Source: an uncultured Clostridia bacterium (GTDB taxonomy: Bacteria; Bacillota; Clostridia; Christensenellales; UBA1242). From it: a DNA stretch of 35,643 nt. The notes below the pieces were generated by a model. It had not been told where the DNA came from. It was given only the letters and a program-made list of their open reading frames with translations, and did not search any database. The stretch lies in assembly GCA_949949035.1 (NCBI GenBank), contig CATLHJ010000010.1:1-35643 (forward strand). The letters are read 5' to 3'. The position numbers and the translations under genes were made by a program. Shown piece after piece: positions 1-8,161 of this stretch. Position 1 is the stretch's first letter. Each line of letters opens with the position of its first letter.

Positions 1-99
1 TTCGTTCGTTCGTTCGTTCGTTCGTTCGTTCGTTCGTTCGTTCGTTCGTTCGTTCGTTCGTTCGTTCGTTCGTTCGTTCGTTCGTTCGTTCGTTCGTTC
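1..99. repeat. (TTCG)n tetranucleotide tract, 24 perfect units
   Basis: Bases 1-96 are 24 perfect TTCG units followed by a partial unit. The tract begins at the window edge, so its true length is unknown. Read on the minus strand it is (CGAA)n, which has no stop codon in any frame and encodes repeating Arg-Thr-Asn-Glu. A tract this long and pure is prone to slippage in copy number. It may also mark an assembly break. Confidence 0.97.
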
Positions 100-102
100 C
101 AT
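1..102 (-). CDS. Start of a possible repeat-initiated, phase-variable gene (partial)
   Basis: An ATG at 102-100 is followed by one GAA codon and then directly by the (CGAA)n tract, giving Met-Glu-(Arg-Thr-Asn-Glu)n. The frame is open to the window edge, as are all frames in such a tract. A strong extended -10 box lies 7 nt before the ATG with no Shine-Dalgarno, the same arrangement as rplS and efp here. This is the geometry of a contingency gene in which gain or loss of a 4-bp unit switches the frame of the downstream protein. Nothing beyond the repeat is visible, so product and function are unknown. Confidence 0.35.
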   Translation of the reverse strand, partial: MERTNERTNERTNERTNERTNERTNERTNERTNE

Positions 103-109
103 ACGTTAA

Positions 110-138
110 ATTATAGCACAAAGACCACAAAAATACAA
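110..138 (-). promoter_or_regulatory. Extended -10 promoter reading into the (CGAA)n tract
   Basis: On the minus strand TTGTAT (138-133) is followed by a 17-nt spacer and TGC-TATAAT (-10 at 115-110). The -10 ends 7 nt before the ATG at 102, so the transcript would begin at or next to that ATG. The box is a perfect match; the -35 is weak. Confidence 0.55.
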
Positions 139-171
139 GTAGTTATTCGCAAATTTTCGCCGTTCGCGGAC

Positions 172-702
172 TCAATTTTTCCGCAACGGGTTAAGCAAAT
201 CGGCAATTTTGCGACGCAATTCGTCAATATTGCAACTGTCAACGTATTGGTAGTCCAGAACCGGAATACCGCTGTTGCGCAAAATTTGTTTGGACGCGTT
301 TTTAATTTTATTGACACGATCCAAATTGATAATTGACATATCAAACAAGTCCACCACCAGCACGGGCATTAACGCGGGCGTAAAAACCACGAAGTCGGCA
401 TACTGCCCTTTCATTTGCAAAGCGTTACGTTTGCTGGCGTCAAATAATTTTTCGATTGGCACGTTAACACAAATCAAATACTTTTCGGGTAACGCTTGCT
501 TTAACGCCTGATAAAAGTTGATTGAAATCGGTTCCAGAAACGGTACCACAGGAGCGCTTTTCGGTAAAGCCAAAGCGGCCGCTTTTGACTCGGCTTGATT
601 TTGCTCTGTACGTCGACGCCGATAAACCCAAAACCAAATGTAAAGGCCAGTTAAAACCGCAATAATCAGAACGGGTAAAAGTAGGTTAAGAATTAGCTCC
701 AT
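172..702 (-). CDS. Membrane-anchored DUF2726 family protein
   Basis: A 176-residue protein. Residues about 5-28 form one hydrophobic membrane segment, followed by a basic stretch (RRRR) and a soluble domain. From residue 50 it fits the DUF2726 pattern: a [10 protein letters not shown] helix, a strand region, [16 protein letters not shown], then a conserved helix and GIPVLDY. DUF2726 belongs to the restriction-endonuclease-like fold group, but its role is not established. The start overlaps the end of rplS by 17 bases, so the two genes are probably co-transcribed and translationally coupled. It ends with TGA. The domain call rests on pattern recognition only. Confidence 0.75.
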   Translation of the reverse strand: MELILNLLLPVLIIAVLTGLYIWFWVYRRRRTEQNQAESKAAALALPKSAPVVPFLEPISINFYQALKQALPEKYLICVNVPIEKLFDASKRNALQMKGQYADFVVFTPALMPVLVVDLFDMSIINLDRVNKIKNASKQILRNSGIPVLDYQYVDSCNIDELRRKIADLLNPLRKN

Positions 703-1243
703 CGGCTTTCGTGGTTACCTTCGTAGCAGTTGCCGTTTTGGTGGCTGCCGGTTTAGCAGCGGTTTTAGTGGTGGTAGTTTTCGCCGTTGCGGTTTTGGTC
801 GTGGTGGCCTTTTTCTTGGTGGTGGCTTTGGCTTTGTTCGCCGCCAACAGCGCAATCTTTTCGTCTTCGGTCAAAACTTGTTTTTTCTTATCGCTAACCT
901 TAACTTTCTCTTTAACCTTAACGCCGGCTTTACCGCTTAAATCTCGAATGTAGTACAATTTTGCGCGACGCACTTTGCCTTCACGCACTACCTCGATTTT
1001 ATCAATGCGGGGCGAATAAACGGGGAAAGTACGTTCAACACCAACCCCGAAACTGATTTTACGTACAGTAAAGGTTTCGTGAATACCACTGTTCTTGCGG
1101 GCAATAACCAGACCTTCAAAGACCTGAATACGTTCTTTGTTACCTTCAACAATTTTGAAATACACTTTAACCGTATCCCCAACGCGGAACGGCGTGATTT
1201 CCTTGGTTTGATTTTCCTTATCAATAAGTTCTACTAAATTCAT
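686..1243 (-). CDS. rplS: 50S ribosomal protein L19 with Lys/Thr/Ala-rich tail
   Basis: Residues 1 to about 115 are a normal L19: [52 protein letters not shown] and [10 protein letters not shown]19 is a large-subunit protein at the 30S-50S interface. The usual length is about 115 residues; this one has 185, with a tail of roughly 70 residues made of Lys, Thr and Ala in short periodic blocks ([11 protein letters not shown]-like), low in complexity and strongly basic. The start ATG lies 7 nt after a TGT-TATAAT box, with no Shine-Dalgarno, which suggests a leaderless transcript. The downstream DUF2726 gene overlaps its end. Confidence 0.97.
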   Translation of the reverse strand: MNLVELIDKENQTKEITPFRVGDTVKVYFKIVEGNKERIQVFEGLVIARKNSGIHETFTVRKISFGVGVERTFPVYSPRIDKIEVVREGKVRRAKLYYIRDLSGKAGVKVKEKVKVSDKKKQVLTEDEKIALLAANKAKATTKKKATTTKTATAKTTTTKTAAKPAATKTATATKVTTKADGANS

Positions 1244-1250
1244 AATCTAC

Positions 1251-1259
1251 ATTATAACA
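1251..1259 (-). promoter_or_regulatory. Extended -10 box of rplS, leaderless spacing
   Basis: The minus strand reads TG-T-TATAAT (-10 at 1256-1251), then 7 nt, then the rplS ATG at 1243. No Shine-Dalgarno fits in between. A -35 is not convincing, which is consistent with an extended -10 promoter. Confidence 0.6.
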
Positions 1260-1358
1260 CATAAACTTTTTTTAGCAAGGGTTTTATTCAAATCGCTATC
1301 ACCCACCAAATAGTGGATGCGAAGGCGGCAGAGCCAGCGACACGAGATTAAATTTGCT

Positions 1359-1434
1359 TGGTGACCCATGATGGGCTCGAACCATCGACACAGAGATTAA
1401 GAGTCTCTTGCTCTGCCAACTGAGCTAATGGGCC
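1359..1434 (-). tRNA. tRNA-Lys(CTT)
   Basis: The cloverleaf closes well: acceptor GGCCCAT with ATGGGTC (one G-U pair), D arm GCTC/GAGC, anticodon stem AGAGA/TCTCT with loop CTCTTAA giving anticodon CTT, T arm GATGG/CCATC around TTCGAGC, discriminator A and an encoded CCA. The CCA is followed by AGCAAAT, similar to the trailers of the other two tRNAs here. Confidence 0.96.
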
Positions 1435-1600
1435 AAGGCTGTTTTAAGCATACCTTATTTACGCAGTAGTGTCAATAATTTGTCCGGCATAATGGTACGT
1501 TTTTCCCGTACATCGTCATTTGGCAAATTTCGACAAATTTCGCTTGACGTTAAGGCGCAAGTATTAAATACTATCAGTATTTTTATAAAGGGGGACCGTT

Positions 1601-2275
1601 GTGGGGGCGACGCATAAACAAAAGCAAATTTTCGGTTGGTTAATGACCGCCGTCGCGTGTTTAACGCTCTTGGTGATACTGTTCGTTGTCTTACCCTTGT
1701 TGCCCGCCGAGGCCAGCACTGATTCCGAGTACGGAAAAACCATTGAACATGACCGCGGACAAATTAACGAGAACCTTGGCATTGGTGACGAAATAGACCA
1801 CGAAAACGACCACAGCACCGATAATACCCAAGGCCAACCGAAACCTGACCACGGGGATACTACTCCAACGGACCCGCCGCCACCCGAACCAATAGAATCC
1901 ACCCCAACCAATCCCGATCAACCCGAAACGCCAACGGAATTACCAACTTTCATGTTGACGCAAGCAACTTTGCCCAATACGGTTTGGGATTACGACACAC
2001 GCCAATGGCAGTTGAAATTCTATAACAAAACCTACAAACTTTTTGACCGCTCAACAGCCAACGCAGGAAGCGACGGGGTAATAATTGAAAGTGGCAAGTG
2101 GGAAATCACCGGCAACACGCTGGCTTTGACGCCCAAAACCCAAAGTAATGGTTGGCTTTACGAATACAGCAATCATACTTTAACCGAACGCGATTACGGT
2201 TACCGTTTCACCCTTACCACGCGTATGGTGGCAACGGCCGCAACGATTGCGGAAACCGGCGAGCAAAATTTTTAA
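1601..2275 (+). CDS. Small membrane-anchored or secreted protein with Pro-rich linker
   Basis: The GTG start follows an AAAGGGGGA Shine-Dalgarno. The 224-residue product has an N-terminal hydrophobic segment (residues about 13-36, signal anchor or signal peptide), an acidic Asp/Asn/His/Pro/Thr-rich linker to about residue 115, and a C-terminal globular domain of about 95 residues with strand-like repeats (KFYNKTYKLF, SGKWEITGNTLALTP). I do not recognise the C-terminal domain; it is reminiscent of small lipocalin-like extracellular domains, which is only a guess. Its last 62 bases overlap, tail to tail, the end of the leftmost radical SAM gene. Confidence 0.75.
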   Translation: MGATHKQKQIFGWLMTAVACLTLLVILFVVLPLLPAEASTDSEYGKTIEHDRGQINENLGIGDEIDHENDHSTDNTQGQPKPDHGDTTPTDPPPPEPIESTPTNPDQPETPTELPTFMLTQATLPNTVWDYDTRQWQLKFYNKTYKLFDRSTANAGSDGVIIESGKWEITGNTLALTPKTQSNGWLYEYSNHTLTERDYGYRFTLTTRMVATAATIAETGEQNF

Positions 2276-3686
2276 GGTAAGGCGCATAACACCGCAAATC
2301 AACGATGGGGTCTTGCAAGATAGGGTCACGCAAAACTCGTCGCAAAGCACGATGCAATTTTTTATGACGAGTAATCAGACATTTTTGGCGGTATTCGCGG
2401 TAGGTAAAAGTACCCCAGTTGTTCAAGTGCGTAAAATGCACTCGGTCAACGAACAATTTTTTTGCCAATCGTACAAAGTCCGCCATTTCGCGATAATTAT
2501 CTTTTTGCACCACGAAGTTCAATTCAAAATAACGTATTTCGCCTTGCTGGCGTAACTTCCCCAACATTTCTAGATTTTGCATTACTTGCTTGAAATCACC
2601 ACCCCGTATTTTTTGATAAGTTACTGCGGTCGCAGCATCCACCGAAATTTCGACATCAATTTGTTGGTACTTGTTTTTCAATAATTCCCAATTCTTTCGA
2701 TTAAATAACGTACCATTAGATAAAATATGAATCTGTTTACGCTCTATGTCTTTAGCCATTATTGGCAATAGCGTTGGACTGTAAAATATTTCACCAACAC
2801 CAGACATAATCAACTGTGGGACACTTTCCAACCATTCTGATGACTTAACTCTTGCCATAATTTGCTTAATTTGTTGGTTACCATTATCGTTCATCGTGCA
2901 ATAATCAAGGCGGCAACTGGGACACCGTAAATTACAACTTTCATCAACAGCAATTTCTAACTGCTCGGGCAAATTATTAGATTGATATATTGTGGATATA
3001 CTATTTTTACAACCAACGTCGTTATTTACAAATTCGCATTTTTTCAAATCGCAAAGACAAAACGATTTATTTAACGCTGATAGCTTAATTATTCGAGCCC
3101 GTCGGCTGTTATAAATAGTCGCCAAAGAAGCCGATTGAACATTGCCCATTGGTGGCGTCCATGGCGGACAGCAACCATAAAGATTTCCGTCCTTAAATAA
3201 CGTACTATAACTCCACATACGTGTACAATTAATTGCGGTTGGCTTACTGTACAATACCTTAAGGAACAATTCCGATAAAGTCAGTTCCTGTGCCGGCATC
3301 AGTTTTAACCAAAATCTACTACGTAAAGTCCCATAACGGCGACGATGACGACGTAAAAAAGCAATCAGCACTTCCCCAGTTTTTAAGCGATCAATGATCC
3401 GTCGCCATAACGGAACATCAACTTTTTTGGATTCATGATGATGACTAGTATCATTTTTATCTAACTCGCAGCAAATAGCATCAAGGTAGGTTATATCACG
3501 CGTCTTATCTTTTATTTTAACCAATCGTTTACTTTTTCGCTTAAAGGCGCAAACCACAATTTTATAATCGCGGTATGGTTTAACGTCAATTAGTTTTTCT
3601 ATCGTCATATAATTTTGCCAGTCCATCACGTACGCCACCTGCCGACAAATCCGTGAGTCACCGACTAGCAAAATCTTTTGTGCCAT
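2214..3686 (-). CDS. Radical SAM protein, array copy 1 (leftmost)
   Basis: A 490-residue member of the six-gene family. Residues about 3-75 form a Rossmann-like N-terminal domain (ILLVGDSRICRQVAYVMDW, KIVVCAFKRKSK). A basic linker of about 70 residues follows. Then comes a SPASM-like cluster (Cys, then DGNLYGCC, MGN, AtIYNSRRARIIKLS, FCLCDLKKC), then the radical SAM motif CNLRCPSC, SGVGEIFYS and ILSNGTLFN. The chemistry should be SAM cleavage at a 4Fe-4S cluster; the substrate is unknown. A TATTAT box lies 7 nt before the ATG with no Shine-Dalgarno. The last residues (PLPPYAW) diverge from the KRYDK tail of the other copies. A 45-bp stretch is identical to copy 2. Confidence 0.9.
   Translation of the reverse strand: MAQKILLVGDSRICRQVAYVMDWQNYMTIEKLIDVKPYRDYKIVVCAFKRKSKRLVKIKDKTRDITYLDAICCELDKNDTSHHHESKKVDVPLWRRIIDRLKTGEVLIAFLRRHRRRYGTLRSRFWLKLMPAQELTLSELFLKVLYSKPTAINCTRMWSYSTLFKDGNLYGCCPPWTPPMGNVQSASLATIYNSRRARIIKLSALNKSFCLCDLKKCEFVNNDVGCKNSISTIYQSNNLPEQLEIAVDESCNLRCPSCRLDYCTMNDNGNQQIKQIMARVKSSEWLESVPQLIMSGVGEIFYSPTLLPIMAKDIERKQIHILSNGTLFNRKNWELLKNKYQQIDVEISVDAATAVTYQKIRGGDFKQVMQNLEMLGKLRQQGEIRYFELNFVVQKDNYREMADFVRLAKKLFVDRVHFTHLNNWGTFTYREYRQKCLITRHKKLHRALRRVLRDPILQDPIVDLRCYAPYLKNFARRFPQSLRPLPPYAW
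2605..2649. repeat. 45-bp segment identical to 4120-4164
   Basis: This stretch in copy 1 (encoding part of SVDAATAVTYQKIRGGD) is base-for-base identical to 4120-4164 in copy 2, although flanking regions differ at many positions. It points to recent duplication or gene conversion. Confidence 0.9.
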
Positions 3687-3693
3687 CCAAGTA

Positions 3694-3699
3694 ATAATA
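3694..3699 (-). promoter_or_regulatory. -10 box of radical SAM copy 1
   Basis: TATTAT on the minus strand, 7 nt before the ATG at 3686. It sits in the 60-nt gap after copy 2, the longest spacer in the array. Confidence 0.45.
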
Positions 3700-3746
3700 C
3701 CTTATTTTGGTACAGTTGTCTAAAATTTTTACCACTGCAAGCGGTG

Positions 3747-5191
3747 TTATGGATTGTAGTTTTGCGGAAATTTTTGGGTGAAATTTTTAATATACCGTGA
3801 AAACGCCCACAGGTCCACAATCGGTTCTTGAAATATTGGGTCTTGCAGTACTTGAAGTAAATTTTGGTGCAAACGACGATGACGTACTATCAGACACTTA
3901 TCTTTATATTCACGGTTTGTGAAAGTACCCCAGTTGTTCAGATGCGAGAAGTGAACACGGTCAACGTGCAACCTTTTCGCCAAACGCACAAAATCTGCCA
4001 TTTCTCGATAATTATCTTTTTGCACCACAAAGTTCAATTCAAAGTGCCTAATCTCGCCTTTTGCACGCAAATCGGCTAACATTGCCAGATTTTGTCTTAA
4101 CTGCTTAAAATCGCCACCACGTATTTTTTGATAAGTTACTGCGGTCGCAGCATCCACCGAAATTGATACATCAATTTGATCATATTTGTTTTTAATTATT
4201 TCCCAATTAGCGCGATTAAACAAAGTGCCATTAGAAAGAATGCTAATCTGTTTTCTCTGTAAATCACTAGTCAATAAATTACGATAATCTTTACTGTAAA
4301 AAACCTCCCCAGATGCCGCTACCATCAAATTTTCGACTTTGGTTAACCAACCAGCATTAAACAGTGCTTGGTCAATTTTTTTAGTATTACTGTTTGCGTC
4401 ATCGCCTGCCACTAGGTAATTTCGCCGGCAACTTGAACATCTTAAATTACAAGTTTTATCCGTCATTAAAGTTAATGTCGCAGGATAATCATGGCCTTGC
4501 AGTGGTTTCAAACTATCATCAATTTTATCTTGAAAACGGGCAAATTGACATTTACGGGGATTGCATAAACAATAGGATCGATTTAACGAAGAAAGCCTAA
4601 CCACCCTAGCTTGTAAATTATTATACACTTTCAGCCCTTCAACACGATTAACTACGGCCAAGGGGACGTTTGCATCACAGCACCCCCACATAATTCCTGC
4701 TTCGTTGATTTCACAATTTGTTTCTAAACGATTACAGATGATATTTGTCGGTTTACTATATAGAACTTTAATGAACAGTTCCGAAAGTTTTAAGGTCGCT
4801 ACGGGTAAACGATTGATAATTTTGTAATTTTGTAAAACAAAGGGATGCTTCAATTTTCGCAGTATTGCTAAACCAAATTCTTTATTTTTAATTCTTTCTT
4901 GCAAACGTCGCCAAAGTGGTATATTAATTAAATTAGCATTATCAGCCTGCTCACAACGATTGATTTCCCGTAGAACATTATCAAGGTAGGTATACCCCCC
5001 CCCCCCCCCCCTACGGGAATGTAACGCTTGCGTTTTCGCTTGAAATCACAAATTACAATTTTGTGGTCACTATACTTAATTACATCCTCCGCGCTTAAGC
5101 GTTCCACCATCGCACAATTTTGCCAGTCCATCACGTAGGCCACTTGCGGACAAATGCGTTTATCGCCGACCAACAAAATTCTTTCGTTCAT
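3747..5191 (-). CDS. Radical SAM protein, array copy 2, out of frame at a G17 tract
   Basis: Same family and domain order as its neighbours: N-terminal domain (ILLVGDKRICPQVAYVMDW, KIVICDFKRK), SPASM-like cluster (MWGCC, YCLCNPRKC), radical SAM motif CNLRCSSC, AASGEVFYS and ILSNGTLFN. About codon 60 the coding strand has 17 G; translation then leaves frame and stops about 20 codons after the tract, near 4928. With 15 or 18 G the reading continues as TYLDNVLREIN, matching YLD-V/L in every other copy, so the rest of the gene is intact. At this run length in this assembly it is OFF. A shorter protein from the in-frame TTG at 4904 is possible but would lack the N-terminal domain. The second of two ATGs (5191) fits the 6-nt -10 spacing. 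Confidence 0.85.
4995..5011. repeat. Mononucleotide tract, C17 (G17 on the coding strand)
   Basis: Seventeen C in a row inside radical SAM copy 2, encoding a Gly run where the other copies have a variable charged loop. Frame is kept only when the length is a multiple of three. The exact length in an assembly is unreliable for a run this long. Confidence 0.97.
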
Positions 5192-5197
5192 CATGGT

Positions 5198-5203
5198 AGT
5201 ATA
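5198..5203 (-). promoter_or_regulatory. -10 box of radical SAM copy 2
   Basis: TATACT on the minus strand, 6 nt before the ATG at 5191 and 3 nt after the stop codon of copy 3. No Shine-Dalgarno is present. Confidence 0.45.
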
Positions 5204-5206
5204 ACT

Positions 5207-6679
5207 TTACTTACGCTTTTTGTCATAACGTTTTGCCGAATTCACTAGATAAAGTTGGAAGGCGGTTAAATCCACAATGGGGTCACGCAAAATTGGATCT
5301 TGCAAAACTTCATACAATTCACGCGTCAAGTATTTATGTTTAATCAGTAACGATTTTTCGCGGTATTCTTTAGTCGTAAAAGAGCGCCAATTATTAAGTC
5401 GAGAATACAATAAAACGTCAGCATGAAAACGTTTGCCAAATTCAACAAAAACAGGGATTTCGCGGTAATTGTCTTTTTGCACAACGAAACGAAATTCCAA
5501 GAAAGCAATCGATTCCATTTGCCGTAAATTACTTAACATTTCTAGATTCTTCAATAACTGCCGATAATCACCACCGCGTAATTTGCGGAACGTCGCTTCG
5601 GTCGCTGAGTCCAAAGATACCGACACGCCAATACGTTCGTACTTGCCCTTTAATAATTGCCAGTTCTGTTCGTTGAACAAGGTACCATTGGTCAAAATGT
5701 GAATTTGTTTACGCTTAACATTACTGGTCAAAATACGGCGATAGATTGGACTGTGGAACACTTCCCCGTCTCCCGCCAGATTGAGCAATTCACTTTTTTC
5801 CAACCAGCCTGACCGTTCTAACTCATTTACCGCTCGTTCCGTAATTTCTTGTTCTCGTGCATTAGGTTTAGTATAGTAATCTTTACGGCAACTGGGACAC
5901 TTTAAGTTGCAGGTACGGTCAATTGCCACCACCAATTCTTGCGGGTAATCAGTAGTACTATAACACTCCGGCACATCACGTGTTATGTCGGCGTATTTAG
6001 CAAATTCGCAAGTTTGTAAATTGCATAAACAATAGGAACGATTTAAGGATGATAATTTGATAATGCGGGCCAAAACGCTATTATAGATACTGTCTAGGTC
6101 ACTCACTTTAAGGTTACCAAAAGCGGGGACCCAACCGCAACAACCGAAAACATTGCCATCATAATTAAGGTACGCAATTCTTTCCAAACGCTCACAAACC
6201 ACTTTAGTTGGCGGACTGTAAAGTACCTTGACAAATAATTCGGACGCCCGCAAAGACCCCACTGGCAAACAATTAATTAGAGCATAACTATGCAACTTAA
6301 ATGGACGCTTGATAAAACGTACCAGCCCTCGAATGCCGGCCGCCATCAGGTCATGATTTTGGATATGGCAACCAATCCGTTCAGCAAGTGTTGGGGGCTT
6401 TGATTGGTGAAGTAACCATAGCCGTTTTTCTTGTGCGTACTGTTGGTCAATCTGTTGACAAACTTCATTTAAGTAACTCATCCTTGGTATTTCATCTTTA
6501 ATTAGCACCAAGTTTTTACTCTTACGCTTAAAAGCACAAATTACAATTTTGTAGTCACTATACTTAATTACATCCTCCGCGGTTAAGCGTTCCACCATCG
6601 CGTAATTTTGCCAGTCCATCACGTACGCCACTTGCGGACAGATGCGTGCATCACCGACTAACAAAACCTTGTCGTTCAT
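5207..6679 (-). CDS. Radical SAM protein, array copy 3
   Basis: 490 residues. Rossmann-like domain about 3-75 (VLLVGDARICPQVAYVMDW). SPASM-like cluster: Cys162, Cys180-Cys181 in GNVFGCC, GNL, IYNSVLARIIKLS, then Cys217-x-Cys219-x4-Cys224. Radical SAM motif Cys257-x3-Cys261-x2-Cys264, AGDGEVFHS, ILTNGTLFN, then the barrel to about 440 and a basic KRYDKKRK tail. Standard SPASM domains sit C-terminal to the radical SAM core; here the Cys cluster precedes it, which I infer to be a permuted arrangement. The ATG lies 6 nt after TATACT with no Shine-Dalgarno; 15 nt separate it from copy 4. Confidence 0.92.
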   Translation of the reverse strand: MNDKVLLVGDARICPQVAYVMDWQNYAMVERLTAEDVIKYSDYKIVICAFKRKSKNLVLIKDEIPRMSYLNEVCQQIDQQYAQEKRLWLLHQSKPPTLAERIGCHIQNHDLMAAGIRGLVRFIKRPFKLHSYALINCLPVGSLRASELFVKVLYSPPTKVVCERLERIAYLNYDGNVFGCCGWVPAFGNLKVSDLDSIYNSVLARIIKLSSLNRSYCLCNLQTCEFAKYADITRDVPECYSTTDYPQELVVAIDRTCNLKCPSCRKDYYTKPNAREQEITERAVNELERSGWLEKSELLNLAGDGEVFHSPIYRRILTSNVKRKQIHILTNGTLFNEQNWQLLKGKYERIGVSVSLDSATEATFRKLRGGDYRQLLKNLEMLSNLRQMESIAFLEFRFVVQKDNYREIPVFVEFGKRFHADVLLYSRLNNWRSFTTKEYREKSLLIKHKYLTRELYEVLQDPILRDPIVDLTAFQLYLVNSAKRYDKKRK

Positions 6680-6685
6680 TACAGC

Positions 6686-6691
6686 AGTATA
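6686..6691 (-). promoter_or_regulatory. -10 box of radical SAM copy 3
   Basis: TATACT on the minus strand, 6 nt before the ATG at 6679 and 3 nt after the stop of copy 4. Confidence 0.45.
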
Positions 6692-6694
6692 ACT

Positions 6695-8146
6695 TTACTT
6701 GTGCCTTTTGTCATAGCGTTTTGCCGAGTTGGTAAGATATGGGGCAAAGGCAGTCAAATCGACAATGGGATCATTAAAAATTGGGTCTTGCAATACAGTG
6801 TACAACTCACGCGTCAGATACTTATTTTTAAGTAGTAAAGATTTTTGCCGATACTCGCGGCGGGTAAAAGCCCCCCAATTATTCAACCGTAAAAATTGTA
6901 CCCGATCCACCTTAAAGCGTTTGCTTAGACGCACAAAGTCCGCCAGCTCACGGTAATTATCTTTTTGCACCACGAAGATAAATTGCAAATACTTAATTTT
7001 ACCCGTTGCCTTTAATTCACTGATGAACGTTAAATTTTTTAACAACTGATTGAAATCCCACCCCCGTAATTTCTGGTAAGTTGCCGGTGTTGCTGCGTCA
7101 ACGGAAATCTCCACATTGATTTCGTCGAACTTATTTTTAACTAAATTCCAATTGGCTTGGTTAAACAAGGTACCGTTAGACAGCAAATAAACGGTTTTAG
7201 TTTTGCAATCCGTGGCCAATAAGTCACGATAATTACGACTGTAAAAAACCTCACCCATCCCCGCCAAAGTAACCGATTCGGCTTGGTCTAACCAACCCTG
7301 CTGTTGCAAATACGCGGTAATCGCACCCAATTTGTTTTGTTCAGTTTCATTAACCGTATGAAATTTACGCCGACAACTGGGACATTTTAAGTTACAAGAC
7401 GGGTCCATCGCGACTTCCAACGCCAACGGACTACGGTTAGACGGCCATGGCTTTAACTCTTGGTTAACTTGGTCAGTGTATTGTGCATAAAAACAACGCC
7501 GCATGTCGCATAGACAATAAGAACGATTAAGCGATGACAATTTAACGATTCGGGCTTGACGGCTATTGTAAAGATCTTCTCCGCCATTACCGATACGGCC
7601 AAAAGGCAAGCGCACCATATTGGTACAACACCCCCACAGATTTCCCGCTTCGTCCACCAGACAATTACGCTCCAAGCGGTCACACGCGATATTAGTCGGT
7701 GCAGCGTAAAGTACGCGCAATAACAATTCCGATGGTTTCATAAACTTGGGGGGTAATTTTTTCAACCAAAATTGACGACGAAAGGTTAAATGTTGACGCA
7801 CTCCATTGACCAGCCAAATTATGCCCCGCGACAGGATTACCCGCTGCGCCAATTTTTTCCACGGCACTTTGGGCTCAATCGCCGCGGCTTGCGCCTTAAA
7901 TGAATAGTCTTTATCTAATTCGCAACAAAGGTCATCAAGGGAAATGATGTTTAGTGTTTTATCTTTTATACTCGCCAATTTTTTGCTTTTACGTTTGAAA
8001 GCACAAATTACAATTTTGTGGTCAGCGTATTTACTTACATCGTCGGCACTTAAGCGTTCCACCATCGCATAATTTTGCCAGTCCATCACGTACGCCACCT
8101 GCGGACAGATGCGTGCATCACCGACCAACAAAATCTTTTCGTTCAT
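6695..8146 (-). CDS. Radical SAM protein, array copy 4
   Basis: 483 residues from the second of two consecutive ATGs, chosen because it keeps the 6-nt distance to TATACT seen for copy 3, which has only one ATG. Domains run as in the other copies: ILLVGDARICPQVAYVMDW, basic linker, NLWGCC with a GRIG/YNSRQARIVKLS segment, YCLCDMRRC, then CNLKCPSC, AGMGEVFYS, LLSNGTLFN, FVVQKDNYRE and the KRYDKRHK tail. It has GW where most copies have RGGD (LRGWDFNQ). Substrate unknown; no peptide precursor or transporter gene is evident nearby. Confidence 0.92.
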   Translation of the reverse strand: MNEKILLVGDARICPQVAYVMDWQNYAMVERLSADDVSKYADHKIVICAFKRKSKKLASIKDKTLNIISLDDLCCELDKDYSFKAQAAAIEPKVPWKKLAQRVILSRGIIWLVNGVRQHLTFRRQFWLKKLPPKFMKPSELLLRVLYAAPTNIACDRLERNCLVDEAGNLWGCCTNMVRLPFGRIGNGGEDLYNSRQARIVKLSSLNRSYCLCDMRRCFYAQYTDQVNQELKPWPSNRSPLALEVAMDPSCNLKCPSCRRKFHTVNETEQNKLGAITAYLQQQGWLDQAESVTLAGMGEVFYSRNYRDLLATDCKTKTVYLLSNGTLFNQANWNLVKNKFDEINVEISVDAATPATYQKLRGWDFNQLLKNLTFISELKATGKIKYLQFIFVVQKDNYRELADFVRLSKRFKVDRVQFLRLNNWGAFTRREYRQKSLLLKNKYLTRELYTVLQDPIFNDPIVDLTAFAPYLTNSAKRYDKRHK

Positions 8147-8152
8147 CATGCA

Positions 8153-8158
8153 AGTATA
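8153..8158 (-). promoter_or_regulatory. -10 box of radical SAM copy 4
   Basis: TATACT on the minus strand, 6 nt before the ATG at 8146 and 3 nt after the stop of copy 5. Confidence 0.45.
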
Positions 8159-8161
8159 ACC

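Noticed and set aside
711-953. Long open frame antisense to rplS (hydrophobic, Val/Ala-rich)
   Set aside because: It is the reverse complement of the Lys/Thr/Ala-rich L19 tail and arises from its codon bias; there is no start signal.
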